Origin: Streptomyces sp. 6-11-2
GTDB taxonomy: Bacteria; Actinomycetota; Actinomycetes; Streptomycetales; Streptomycetaceae
DNA length: 64,000 nucleotides
NCBI RefSeq assembly: GCF_006540305.1
Contig: NZ_BJOR01000002.1
Coordinates: 248,001 to 312,000, forward strand
Reading direction: 5' to 3'
A model generated the notes under the pieces. That model was given only the letters and a program-made list of their open reading frames with translations, was not told the DNA's origin and searched no databases. Of this stretch, positions 41,401-49,303 are shown in pieces; within the stretch, counting starts at the first letter, position 1, and each line of letters opens with the position of its first letter. The position numbers were made by a program, and so were the translations under genes.

Positions 41401-41552
41401 ATGACGGTCGGGGTCCCGGACGCGGTGGCCGTCGCCGCTCCGGCCGGTGGGGCCGGTCCGATCTCGGCCGCCAGGACGGCGAACAGAGCCGTGGCGGCCA
41501 GGACCGCCCCTCTGGAACGGAAAGCCTTGCGTCTGCGGGATGGAGCGCTCAT
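38469..41552 (-). CDS. Secreted GH31 glycosidase with NPCBM domain
   Basis: A 1027-residue exported glycoside hydrolase. Signal peptide about 1-40 (AVLAATALFAVLAAE; AGA-A cleavage). A galactose-mutarotase-like N-domain is followed by the GH31 TIM barrel (about 260-580), then beta domains, a NEW3-type domain (SVSAPDGWTVSPA) and a C-terminal NPCBM carbohydrate-binding domain (KGIGAHADSDIEFWLGG). Likely catalytic residues are Asp369 in AKLDVAWVG (nucleophile) and Asp420 in WSGDQSG (acid/base). The NPCBM domain and active-site context point to alpha-galactosidase or alpha-N-acetylgalactosaminidase-type members over maltase types, but the sugar is not certain. AAGGGA lies 6 nt before ATG 41552. 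A LacI-like operator lies upstream and a strong hairpin follows. Confidence 0.92.
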   Translation of the reverse strand: MSAPSRRRKAFRSRGAVLAATALFAVLAAEIGPAPPAGAATATASGTPTVIGAVTGFSRSGASYTFTAGTAKARVGFVSADTFRIEVAPDGTFTDPVGGDIVLPQGDPPATRWTDRGDRYELSTNKVTLRVYKSPLRFALYRADGTRLWEETRGITWDGTATTQTLARGADEQFYGTGEQNGSGNTSHRGKTLKVGVDYNWNEGGHPNSVPFYLSSAGYGVYRNTYAPGTYAFTDPVTTTEQENRFDAYYFAGGSTKDVIGQYTKLTGRPMLPPVYGLEVGDSDCYLHNANRGERHTLDALKVADGYVKNDMPLGWMLVNDGYGCGYEDLAETAKGLNDRTMQMGLWTQDGLDKLADQVKAGQRVAKLDVAWVGSGYKFALDGCKDAYRGIEDNSDARGFTWAPESWAGAQRCGVQWSGDQSGSWDYIRWQIPTYAGATMSGLAYTSGDVDGIFGGSAKTYTRDLQWKSFLPAVMTMDGWAAKDKQPYQYGEPYTSINRKYLKLKESLLPYMYTYAAQANRTGVGAVRPLTLEYPDDPKAASDAAKYEFLTGEDFLVAPVYSDTTVRDGIYLPKGDWIDYWSGRTYHGPTTVDGYQAPLDTLPLFVKAGASIPMWPGINSYQDRTADSPLAWDIYPQGRTSFTLYEDDGVTRQHRQGKYAEQRVTVTAPDSGAGAVRIAVGADAGDFAGKQKSRPYQFTVHTGSAPHHVGLDGGALSQFTSKAAFDAADRGWWYDASDRGGVVQIKTRSISTDRAFQVDVDGASAVGGKVPGATGTVSVAPPAETGAGVSEKVTVGFTAGSTGAGATELSVSAPDGWTVSPARSVGRLEPGKRASAEFTVTAPADAGVGEAVLSGTARYRAAGQDTVTTQRTAVRTMPAPPKGDAWASDLPWLNATNGWGPPERDRSNGESAAGDGHTLTLNGTTYAKGIGAHADSDIEFWLGGQCSSFTATVGIDDEINGYGGVSFSVVADGKTLWSSPTVSGKSDPVPVNVPLDGARHVHLVITDTDGTKSGDHGDWADAKFHCA

Positions 41553-41590
41553 GTCGATCCCTTCGCACACGTCGATCGGCGTGGGGCGGT

Positions 41591-41626
41591 TGCTTGAACT
41601 TGCTTGATACGCCGCTGAATCAAGCA
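41591..41626. promoter_or_regulatory. Inverted-repeat operator upstream of GH31
   Basis: TGCTTGAT (41601-41608) and ATCAAGCA (41619-41626) form a perfect 8-bp inverted repeat with a 10-bp spacer. A direct half-site TGCTTGAA is at 41591-41598. It lies 39-74 bp before the GH31 start, where a sugar-responsive repressor could act. No regulator gene is adjacent. Confidence 0.6.
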
Positions 41627-42066
41627 CAACCAATCACGCGGAGAAGGTATAGCGCACAGGGAACGCCCGTGACCAGAGTGCGTACCGGGTGAGGTGAGCG
41701 TGGATGCCGGACGGCTCGGCGGATCGGCGTCTGCGGCTGGACGGCACGCCTGCGGCGCTGCGCCGGTCCCCTCCGTCGCGAGCGGCACGCCGACGACCGC
41801 CTCCGCGAGGGCAGCACGCGGTGTCCGACCTCCGCGCTGCTCGGCAGCCCCACCACCGGACGCGCGTGACCGACCTGAACGCGACGCCGGCGGCTCTCCG
41901 CACATGGTGAAGCGACGGGCCTTCGGCATGGTGCGCGCCGAAGGCCCGTCGCTGTGTGGTCGTATGGCCCGCCCGAAGTGTGTTCACCTCATGGAGCCGG
42001 AATCCCCCGAACCCTGGTCACCTCACCGAACTGCTCGAGCCCGGCCGTGGAGGACCTGAGGACCTG
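41627..42066. other. Intergenic region, no gene; contains a terminator
   Basis: No convincing frame is present. The only clear element is the hairpin at 41911-41953 behind the cytochrome P450 gene. The GH31 promoter is presumably near 41630-41680. Confidence 0.55.
41911..41953. terminator. 17-bp perfect hairpin terminator of the P450 gene
   Basis: 41911-41927 (AGCGACGGGCCTTCGGC) pairs perfectly with 41937-41953 around a 9-nt loop, 113 bp beyond the stop of the leftward P450 gene. Confidence 0.8.
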
Positions 42067-43329
42067 TCACGGAACCAGTGCGACAGGGAGCCTCTCCAGT
42101 CCCCGGAAGGCAGGGAACGGGACCTTGAGCCATTCGGCCTCGGACGCCGGAAAATCGAGTTCGATCTTCGGGAACCTCTGGAAGAGCGTGGTCAACGCCG
42201 TTCGCATTTCCATTCTCGCCAACGGCGCACCGAGGCAGTAGTGCGCCCCGCTGCCGAAGCCGAGGTGCGCGCTCTGCAGACCCTCCCGCTTCACGTCGAA
42301 GGTGTCAGGGCAGGCGAACCTCTCCGGATCCCGGTTCGCGGAGGCGACTGCGATCTGCACGAGGGACCCCTTGGGAATGAGCGTTCCCCTGATGTCGATG
42401 TCCTCCAGCGCGTGCCGGAACGTCGCGTTCTCGACCGACCCTTCGAAGCGGATGACCTCCTCGATGGCGTTCGGCAGGAGTTCCGGATCCTCCAGGACCT
42501 CCTGCAGCTGATCGCGGTGGGTCAACAGGTCGAAGACGGCGTTGCCGATGAGGTACGCGGTCGTCTTGTGGCCGGCGAAGAGCAGCACCCACAGGGTCGA
42601 CAAAAGCTCGCCGTCAGTCATGGCGCCTTGCTCGTCCTGCGTCCGGATCAGGTCACTGAGAAGGTCGTCGGACGCGTTCTCGCGCTTGCGCAGGATGAGA
42701 TCGGCGAAGTAGTCCCGCAGAGCTCCCTCGGCCTGCGCCAGTTTTTCCTTGTCCTTCTTGCTGAATCCGGTGCGTGCGACGATGGTGCACCATTTCTGGG
42801 CTTCCGCGCGCTCTTCCTCGGGAATTCCGATGAGCTCACAGATCACGATGAGGGGGAGCGGGAAGGCGAAGGACGACAGCAGGTCGATGGGTGCGTCGGT
42901 GTCACAGCGATCCAGCAATTCGTCGGTGATCTGCTGAATACGAGGACCCAAGGACTCGATTCGGCGCGGACTGAAAGCGCGGTTGACGATACGGCGCAGC
43001 CGGGTGTGCTTGGGCGGGTCCGAGAAGAGCATGTTGTCGTCGAGCGCGATGGACGAGTCGCCGAAAATGGTGTGGTACGCGTCCATGGCCGCGTACATGT
43101 CCTTGCTGATGCGCGGATCCGTCAGGGCGGCCTTGGCGTCGTCGTACCGGGTGATCAGGTAGGTCTCCACCCCGTGCGGGGGAGACAGGCGGCACACCGG
43201 GGCCGACTCGCGCAGGCACGCGTACACCGGATAGGGGTTGGCGCGATACGCCGCTGAACCGCGCGAGGCCGCCGCGATCGCGTCCGCTGTCGAGTCCGTC
43301 GTGTCCCGTTCGTCGAGCTGAGTCATCAT
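42067..43329 (-). CDS. Cytochrome P450
   Basis: A soluble bacterial P450 of 420 residues. The heme-ligand loop is FGSGAHYCLGAPLAR. The oxygen-binding I-helix is LLFAGHKTTA, which keeps the Thr pair but has His in place of the more usual acidic residue after AG. The ExxR motif is EVIR. It needs a ferredoxin and reductase, none of which is next door. GAAAGG lies upstream of the paired ATGs at 43329 and 43326. It is divergent from an aromatic hydroxylase gene across a 294-bp region, and the three genes here may act on one aromatic or polyketide-like substrate. The reaction is not predictable from sequence. Confidence 0.93.
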   Translation of the reverse strand: MMTQLDERDTTDSTADAIAAASRGSAAYRANPYPVYACLRESAPVCRLSPPHGVETYLITRYDDAKAALTDPRISKDMYAAMDAYHTIFGDSSIALDDNMLFSDPPKHTRLRRIVNRAFSPRRIESLGPRIQQITDELLDRCDTDAPIDLLSSFAFPLPLIVICELIGIPEEERAEAQKWCTIVARTGFSKKDKEKLAQAEGALRDYFADLILRKRENASDDLLSDLIRTQDEQGAMTDGELLSTLWVLLFAGHKTTAYLIGNAVFDLLTHRDQLQEVLEDPELLPNAIEEVIRFEGSVENATFRHALEDIDIRGTLIPKGSLVQIAVASANRDPERFACPDTFDVKREGLQSAHLGFGSGAHYCLGAPLARMEMRTALTTLFQRFPKIELDFPASEAEWLKVPFPAFRGLERLPVALVP

Positions 43330-43623
43330 CCCGGCCTTTCTCACAGCAGCTTCCGCCCCGGCCACGGGACAGCAGATGTACGACTTACGATCCACCGGTC
43401 CCCTGAAGGATCCCGTACGTAAACGCAATTCGCCCGATCGCACCCACCGGCCTCTCGCGCGGTCGTTGGGGTCCGTGTCCACAGGCTGCGGCGAGGCGGA
43501 TTCTCCGCTGATCGGGTGATCGCTGCTTATCGGCTCGCCGCGCATGGCAAAAGAACTGAGAGCGAGTCATGGAAACCATCGGCCACCGCGCTGCGGAGAT
43601 GCTGATCCCAGAGGAGAAACGCG

Positions 43624-45243
43624 ATGAACGATCGCGGCAACGAGTATGTGCCCGTCCTGGTCGTGGGGGGCTCACTCGTGGGCCTGTCCGCATCCGTGTT
43701 CCTCGGGCGCCTTGGCATCGAGCACTGTGTCGTCGAGCGCCATGCCGCCACGTCGGCACATCCGCGCGGCCGCGGCAACAACATGCGGACGATGGAACTG
43801 TTCCGGACCGCCGGCCTGGAGCCGCACATCCGGAAGGCCGCGACCACGCTGTCGAAGAACCATGGAATCCTTCAGGTCGACACCCTGCGCGGTGAGAACC
43901 GGCGCTGGCTCTCGGCGCGGATCACGGGCAGGCCGCCGGAGGCGGACCTGTGCTCGACGATCCGCTGCGCGTGCAGCCAGAACGATCTGGAGCCGGTCCT
44001 GCTGCAAGGCGCCCGCGACCTGGGCGGAGACGTGCGCTTCGGCACGGAACTGCTGTCCTTCAGCCAGGACGACGACGGGGTGCGGGCGGTTCTGCAAACC
44101 AGGGACACCGGTGAGACGTACACGGTGAGGACGGACTACCTGCTCGCCGCCGACGGTCCCCGCAGTCCCGTCCGCCAGCGGCTGGGGATCGAGCACTCGG
44201 GATCGGGAGATCTGTTCCACAACGTCAGCGTCACCTTCCGCAGCAAGCTGCTGCGCGAGGTCGCGGGGGAGCAGAAGTTCGTCGTCTGCTACGTCACCGA
44301 CCCCACCGGCGAAGGCGTGCTGCTGCCCGTGGACAACGAGGAGCAGTGGGTTTTCCATGTGCCCTGGTTCCCGGAGCGCGGGCAGACACTGGAGCACTTC
44401 ACCGATGCCCGGATCACCGACCACATCCGGGCGGCGGCAGGGGTGCGCGATCTGGACGTGGAGATCACCGGGAGGGCGCCGTGGCACGCGGCGGACCGCG
44501 TGGCGAACAGCTATCGGGACGGACGTGTCTTCCTCATCGGTGACTCCGCCCACGAGATGCCGCCGACCGGGGCGTTCGGATCCAACACCGGTATCCAGGA
44601 CGCGCACAATCTCGCCTGGAAGATCGCCGCGGTCCTCCGCGGCTGGGCGGGCTCGACGCTGCTGGACAGCTATGAGGCCGAGCGCCGGCCGGTGGCTCAG
44701 ACCACCAGCGCGCGAGCGACCCTTCAGGCCGCTCGTGAACAGCACCCCGGCTACTCCGCCAGGACGGCGTCGAACGACACCGCTGATCTGATGACCGTGG
44801 CGCTGGGCTACCGATACGCCTCGCGGGCGGTGGTCGGCGCGAACGCGGAGGACCCCGTCATCCCCGACGTCCTGTGCCTGAACGGCGAGCCCGGAAGCCG
44901 TGCACCGCATCTCTGGGTCACACGCGACGGGGCGAAGGTCTCCACCGTTGACCTGTACGAGCGCTCCTTCGTCCTGCTCTGCGGGAGGCCCGGCTGGCGC
45001 ACCGCGGCCCGCGGTGTGGGTGCGCGGCTCAACGTACCGCTCGACGTCTACTCCATCGGCGACGGAGTGGAGTACGACCTGGACACCGGCGGCGCTGCGG
45101 ACTGGTCCTCGGTGTATGGCGTCGCACCGGAAGGCGCGGTGCTGGTGCGGCCGGACGGCTTCGTGGCCTGGCGGGCCGAGGCCGAGACGGCGGACATGGA
45201 AAAGGAACTGACCGGCGTTCTCCTGCAGATCCTCGGGCGCTGA
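43624..45243 (+). CDS. PHBH-fold aromatic hydroxylase (aklavinone-11-hydroxylase-like)
   Basis: A 539-residue FAD-dependent monooxygenase. The FAD motif is VLVVGGSLVGLSASVFL; the third Gly of GxGxxG is replaced by Ser-Leu-Val, as in RdmE-like enzymes. The DG motif is LLAADGPRSPVRQRLG and the GD motif GDSAHEMPPTGAFGSNTGIQ is complete. A thioredoxin-like C-terminal domain (about 420-539) completes the PgaE/RdmE/MHPCO-like architecture. Such enzymes hydroxylate phenolic or anthracyclinone rings using NADPH and O2. GAGGAG lies about 8 nt before ATG 43624. It is followed 76 bp later by an amidohydrolase gene on the same strand. Confidence 0.92.
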   Translation: MNDRGNEYVPVLVVGGSLVGLSASVFLGRLGIEHCVVERHAATSAHPRGRGNNMRTMELFRTAGLEPHIRKAATTLSKNHGILQVDTLRGENRRWLSARITGRPPEADLCSTIRCACSQNDLEPVLLQGARDLGGDVRFGTELLSFSQDDDGVRAVLQTRDTGETYTVRTDYLLAADGPRSPVRQRLGIEHSGSGDLFHNVSVTFRSKLLREVAGEQKFVVCYVTDPTGEGVLLPVDNEEQWVFHVPWFPERGQTLEHFTDARITDHIRAAAGVRDLDVEITGRAPWHAADRVANSYRDGRVFLIGDSAHEMPPTGAFGSNTGIQDAHNLAWKIAAVLRGWAGSTLLDSYEAERRPVAQTTSARATLQAAREQHPGYSARTASNDTADLMTVALGYRYASRAVVGANAEDPVIPDVLCLNGEPGSRAPHLWVTRDGAKVSTVDLYERSFVLLCGRPGWRTAARGVGARLNVPLDVYSIGDGVEYDLDTGGAADWSSVYGVAPEGAVLVRPDGFVAWRAEAETADMEKELTGVLLQILGR

Positions 45244-45319
45244 CCGTCACCGCGGCTCGACGACCCGAGCCGCACAGGAGTGACTTCTCCTGCGTCACCA
45301 CAGAAATGGGAGCCTGTCC

Positions 45320-46360
45320 ATGACATCACTAGAGACGGCGGCGGGCACGGCCCCACTGGCCGGTATAGCCGACAGCGGGCCGACGGCGGCGGGGGAGGGC
45401 GACGCACGCCGGGAGCGTGTGGACGTACACCACCACTACACCGCGCCGGAATGGCTCGACTGGGCGGAAAAACAAGAGATCGTCCATCGTCGGAAGCTGC
45501 CGCCGTGGACCCGGTGGGACCTCGGCACAGCTCTCCGGATGATGGACGAGGCAGGCATCCGGACCAGTGTCTTCACCGTCGCGATGCTGGGCCGCCTCCA
45601 GGATCCGAAGGTGCGCAAGGAAAGCGCCCTTGTCGCCCTGGAAGCCGCCAGCGACCTTGTCCAGAGCCATCCCGATCGCTTCGCCTTCTACACACCGCTG
45701 TTCCTGGACAGCCCGGACCTGTCGATGTGGTCACTCACCCATGGACTGGACGACCTCGGGGCGATCGGCGTCAGCGTGCGGACCAGCGCCAAGGGCGTCT
45801 ATCTGGGCCACCCCGACCAGGACAGAATCCTGGCGGAGCTCAACGAACGCTCGGCCGTGGTCAGTACGCACCCGATGGACGTACCCGGAGGCGGCGCGGA
45901 GCTGGAGGGTGTGCCTCCGTTCCTGTGCGACTTCCTGATGGACACGACGCGCGCGGCGATCAGTCTCATCATCAACGGGACCCTGGACCGCTACCCGAAC
46001 CTCAGCTTCATCCTGCCGCACGGAGGCGGTTTCCTTCCTTACATCGCCGGCCGCGTGGAGGTGTTCAGCGACCATCTGACGCCCAAGGTGGACCGCGCCC
46101 GGGTCCGTGACTACCTGCACCGCTTCTACTACGACACGGCCGGCCCCATGTCCCCCTCGGCCACGCCGAGTCTGCTGTCCACCGTGGATCCCTCCCGGAT
46201 CCTCTACGGCAGTGACTGGCCCCCCACCCCGGCTCATCTGGTCACGAGTGTCACCGCACCCGCGCTCGACAACGACCCCGCCCTCGACGAGCAACAGCGC
46301 CGCTGCATCAACCGCGACAACGCGCATCGCCTTCTTCCGTCGCTTGCCGCTCGTCGATAG
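45320..46360 (+). CDS. Amidohydrolase_2-family hydrolase/decarboxylase (ACMSD-like)
   Basis: A 346-residue TIM-barrel metalloenzyme. Metal ligands can be seen as HHH (37-39) in VDVHHHY, His in VVSTHPMDVP, His in FILPHGGGF and Asp in ILYGSDWPP. This is the layout of the ACMSD/gamma-resorcylate-decarboxylase group, which cleaves aromatic or dienoic carboxylates. GGGAG lies 7 nt before ATG 45320. It is transcribed with the upstream aromatic hydroxylase, so a short oxidation-then-decarboxylation or ring-cleavage-product pathway is a reasonable guess. The alternative is hydrolysis of a lactone or amide. Confidence 0.88.
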   Translation: MTSLETAAGTAPLAGIADSGPTAAGEGDARRERVDVHHHYTAPEWLDWAEKQEIVHRRKLPPWTRWDLGTALRMMDEAGIRTSVFTVAMLGRLQDPKVRKESALVALEAASDLVQSHPDRFAFYTPLFLDSPDLSMWSLTHGLDDLGAIGVSVRTSAKGVYLGHPDQDRILAELNERSAVVSTHPMDVPGGGAELEGVPPFLCDFLMDTTRAAISLIINGTLDRYPNLSFILPHGGGFLPYIAGRVEVFSDHLTPKVDRARVRDYLHRFYYDTAGPMSPSATPSLLSTVDPSRILYGSDWPPTPAHLVTSVTAPALDNDPALDEQQRRCINRDNAHRLLPSLAARR

Positions 46361-46385
46361 CGGCTGCGAGGAGGGGGCACGAGCA

Positions 46386-46677
46386 GGCGGCCCGCTGGGC
46401 GGCACTGCCGTTCTCCGGCCTCAGCGCGTACGCACCCGGCTTGTCGAAGCCGAGCGGGTTGACGCAGTCGACGACGATCTCGTCGGCCTCGGGGAAGTCG
46501 TGCGGGGTCACGAAGGCGGGACGGCGTCGCATACGGTGACGTGGTAGTTCAGGAACTCGCCCGCCCGGACGAGGGCGAGGCGAAGTCGATGACGCCGAAG
46601 ACGATCATCCGGGGCGGCGGAACGTTGGACTCGACCAGCAGGACCACCGGCGCCCCGCAGCGGCTGCCGCCGCTGTA
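46386..46677 (-). pseudogene. Chimeric remnant: XdhC fragment joined to NpdG fragment
   Basis: Reading leftward, one frame encodes VVLLVESNVPPPRMIVFG and IDFA, a second LALVRAGEFLNYHVTVCDA and a third FPEADEIVVD: consecutive parts of an XdhC-family protein broken by two frameshifts. The third frame then continues at once with CVNPLGFDKPGAYALRPENG and SAAQR. That is the conserved central region of F420-dependent NADP reductase, not XdhC. Neither gene has its ends. It records a deletion or recombination that fused two unrelated genes. Confidence 0.6.
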
Positions 46678-46846
46678 CGACGTCGGCGTCGATACCGACC
46701 GTCCGCCCCACGCGGTCCAGGGCAATGGCCTCCCGCCTCCTTCGTCCCGGGTGCGGCATGCCGCTTTTGGAGTAATGAGCCGGCCGGGCCGGTGGGCCGT
46801 GTCAGGCTGTGGTCTTGTTTGATCACGGTCGTGCCAGGAGGCCGGG

Positions 46847-47508
46847 GTGTACCGCTCGCGTGAGTGGCTGTACGAACGGATCCGTCGTGGCGACCCGGCG
46901 GATCCCACGGTTTCGGCACCGGTTTACGACAGTGGGCGGGGCCCGGTGTCGGCCCTGCACCGCGATGGCCGGATCACTGTCCGGCGAGCGAACGAGGTGC
47001 CGGTCTTGGGCGGGCGGCAGTTCGCGGCCCGGCACATCAGGCCGACTCGCCGCTACACCTGCCACGACATCCTGGAGATTCTCCTGGTCAGGCCCGGCGC
47101 GATCGCCGGGCCGCCGTTTTGGCGCAGGCCCGGGCCGAGGGCGGCTTCACCGCCACTCGTGAGGCGTTCTGTTCGGCGGCGAAGACCAAGGCCGGTGGAC
47201 ATGAGGGCACCCGGGTGCTGATCGAGGTGCTGCTGTCGCGCCGGCAGTCGCCGGCCGCGGCGGTCGTCGGCGGCATGCAGGCTGTTCTCGGCTTCGACTC
47301 GGTCGGCATCAACCTGGTGGCCATCGCGGCCCGCCGGTGCAACGCCACCTGTGAGGAGCTGGGCGACAGTCCGACTGAGGGGGCGAAGACCACCTCGCGG
47401 CACGCCCGGCGACCGCCACCCGATCCGCGCCCGCTCGCGGACATGACCACGTACGACCGGCTGCCGAAGCCGGTCACCCCGCACCACATCGAAGAAGGGC
47501 ACGAGCGC
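46847..47508 (+). mobile_element. istA: Degenerate IS21-family transposase (istA remnant)
   Basis: One frame from 46847 encodes MYRSREWLYERIRRGD, like the IstA start, and later RPTRRYTCHDILEILLVRPG AIAG. From about 47110 a second frame continues with AQARAEGGFTATREAF, GTRVLIEVLLSRRQSPAAAV and VGGMQAVLGFDSVGINLVAI, the C-terminal helices of IstA, ending near DMTTYDRLPK. The DDE catalytic core between these parts is missing and there is a frameshift. No istB ATPase gene follows. Terminal inverted repeats were not found. It is an inactive scar upstream of the phosphatase gene. Confidence 0.6.
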
Positions 47509-47787
47509 ATGAGCCCCGCTGAGGCCGCCCCCACCGACAAGGCCGCCGAGGCCGGCTTTGAGTATCAGGTGCCGCCGCGGCGGTTGCCGCTGCCGGAGAC
47601 GGAGATCCCGCTGATCGGGGTGGGCACTGCGATCGCCGAAGCAGGGGGCTCCAAGCCGCTGCTCCAGATCCTTACCGAGCGGGAGGAGCGCAAGGCCACG
47701 GCGGTGGCTTCCACCGCCCCGTGCAGCGCGTGCGGCAAGCCGTTGAAGTCCACCGAGGGCGAGTACCGGTCCAGCGGGCGATCGTGA
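47509..47787 (+). CDS. Small hypothetical protein coupled to the PP2C gene
   Basis: A 92-residue frame with strong third-position G/C bias. It starts MSPAEAAPTDKAAEAGFEYQ, has GVGTAIAEAGGSKPLLQIL in the middle and CSACGKPLKS, a possible zinc-binding CxxC, near the end. GAAGG lies before ATG 47509. Its stop overlaps the start of the phosphatase gene as TGATG, which suggests translational coupling. The same frame is open upstream into the IS21 remnant, so it could also be a fused tail of the transposase. Family not recognised. Confidence 0.5.
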   Translation: MSPAEAAPTDKAAEAGFEYQVPPRRLPLPETEIPLIGVGTAIAEAGGSKPLLQILTEREERKATAVASTAPCSACGKPLKSTEGEYRSSGRS

Positions 47788-49118
47788 TGATGGCGGGCAA
47801 GAAGGGGGAAGGGGCGGAGCGGCCGCCCCGCCCCGACCTGCTGGCGCGTCTGGACAGCGAACTGGGCCGGATCGATGAGCAACTGCGCGCTCTGGCCGGC
47901 GCCAAGCACCGCGTGCAGGGTCTGTTGGAGGCGGTGGTGGCCATCACCCGGGAGGTGGAGCTGCCCGCGGTACTGCACCGCATCGTGACCACCGCCATGG
48001 ACCTGGTCGACGCCCGCTACGGGGCACTGGGAGTTCTCGACGCGTCCGGCGAGTCCCTGGCGCAGTTCATCGTCGTCGGCCTGTCCGAGCAGGAACGGTC
48101 GTCCTTGGCAGAGGTGGGGTTTCCCCGCGGTCGGGGCGTGCTCGGACACTTGATCCGCCACCCCGAACCCCTGCGGGTGGACGACATCTCCTCGCATCCG
48201 TCGTCGGTCGGCCTGCCACCTGGCCACCCGGCCATGCGCACCCTCCTGGGCGTCGCCGTCAGCGTCCGCGGCGACATCTTCGGAGACCTCTACCTCTCCG
48301 AGCGGCGCGACGGACAGCCCTTCGACGTGCACGACGAGACCATCGTCGTTGCCCTCGCCCGTGCCGCCGGTATCGCGATTGACAACGTCCGGCTCTTCGA
48401 ACAGGTCCGTACCGGATCCGAACAGTTCCAGCGGCGTTTGCTGCCGGCGCTGCCCGACATGCGGCCCTTCGACGCCGCCGCCATCTACCGGCCCGCCGCC
48501 AAACCCCACCATTTGGGCGGGGACTGGTACGACGCCATCCTCCTTCCGGACGGCGCGGTGGCCGTCGTCATCGGCGACGTGGTCGGTCACGATCTGCATG
48601 CCGCTGCCGCCATGGCCTCCACCCGCAACATGCTGCGCGCTCTGCTGTTCACCCTGCGGACTCCGCCCAGCGCGGTCCTCGCCCAGCTCGATCGCACCCT
48701 GGAGGCCATCACCGACAACCCCGTCACCACCACGAGCCTGGCGCGCATCGAACCCGCGGGGGCTGCCTGGAGGTTGCACTGGAGCTCGGCAGGCCACCTC
48801 CCCCCTTTGCTGATCGCTCCGGGCGGCCGGGCGGAGTACCTGTTCAAGGAGCCCGGACTACCGCTGAACGTCGATGTCGGGCTGTCCCGCCCCGATCACA
48901 CCCACCCCCTGTCCCCGGACACCACCGTGGTCTTCTTCACCGACGGCCTCATCGAGCATCCCGACCATCCCCTCGACGAGAGCCTGAACGAGCTCGCCGA
49001 ACTCGCCACCACACACGCGGCCCTGCCTCTGCAGGACTTCGTGCAGGCCCTGGCCGACCACCACCCCAGCGACGCACACGACGACATGGCCATCCTCGCC
49101 GTGCGCACCCCGCGCTGA
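47787..49118 (+). CDS. GAF-domain PP2C (SpoIIE/RsbU-type) phosphatase
   Basis: A 443-residue signalling phosphatase. After a coiled lead (LLARLDSELGRIDEQLRAL) comes a GAF domain at about 45-200 (VLHRIVTTAMDLVDARYGAL; HPAMRTLLGVAVSVRG), then the SpoIIE-type PP2C domain at about 225-440. Metal-binding aspartates are in GGDWYDAI, IGDVVGHDL, FFTDGLIE and DDMAILA. Such proteins dephosphorylate anti-sigma-factor antagonists in stress and developmental pathways. ATG 47787 overlaps the stop of the preceding small gene. A MASE1 membrane protein follows 185 bp later and may be its sensory partner. No kinase-like anti-sigma gene is nearby. Confidence 0.92.
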   Translation: MMAGKKGEGAERPPRPDLLARLDSELGRIDEQLRALAGAKHRVQGLLEAVVAITREVELPAVLHRIVTTAMDLVDARYGALGVLDASGESLAQFIVVGLSEQERSSLAEVGFPRGRGVLGHLIRHPEPLRVDDISSHPSSVGLPPGHPAMRTLLGVAVSVRGDIFGDLYLSERRDGQPFDVHDETIVVALARAAGIAIDNVRLFEQVRTGSEQFQRRLLPALPDMRPFDAAAIYRPAAKPHHLGGDWYDAILLPDGAVAVVIGDVVGHDLHAAAAMASTRNMLRALLFTLRTPPSAVLAQLDRTLEAITDNPVTTTSLARIEPAGAAWRLHWSSAGHLPPLLIAPGGRAEYLFKEPGLPLNVDVGLSRPDHTHPLSPDTTVVFFTDGLIEHPDHPLDESLNELAELATTHAALPLQDFVQALADHHPSDAHDDMAILAVRTPR

Positions 49119-49303
49119 AGCCGCACGGAGCCCCTGCGGCTGAGAGGCAGACCCCTCGGGTCGCACATCGCTCCGAGTGGTCACCCGAAGCAATCCCGGC
49201 AGAGCACATGGCGAAAGGTCATACAGATGAGCGGCGGTGTCGTGGACCCGGGAGGGTCAGCGAACAGGGGACGAGGGAGCAGAGCCGAGGGGAAAACCTC
49301 CCG

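Noticed and set aside
38388..41597. A plus-strand open frame of over 1000 codons opposite the GH31 gene
   Set aside because: The minus strand encodes a complete signal peptide, GH31 and NPCBM domains. The plus frame is Gly/Val/Arg-rich and reflects high-GC antisense bias.
43542..43626. A 25-codon frame overlapping the start of the aromatic hydroxylase as a leader peptide
   Set aside because: It has no ribosome binding site and runs through the hydroxylase's own GAGGAG. No hairpin follows.
47509..47787. The small gene after istA as the IS21 helper gene istB
   Set aside because: It has no P-loop or AAA motifs and is far shorter than the usual 240-260 residues.
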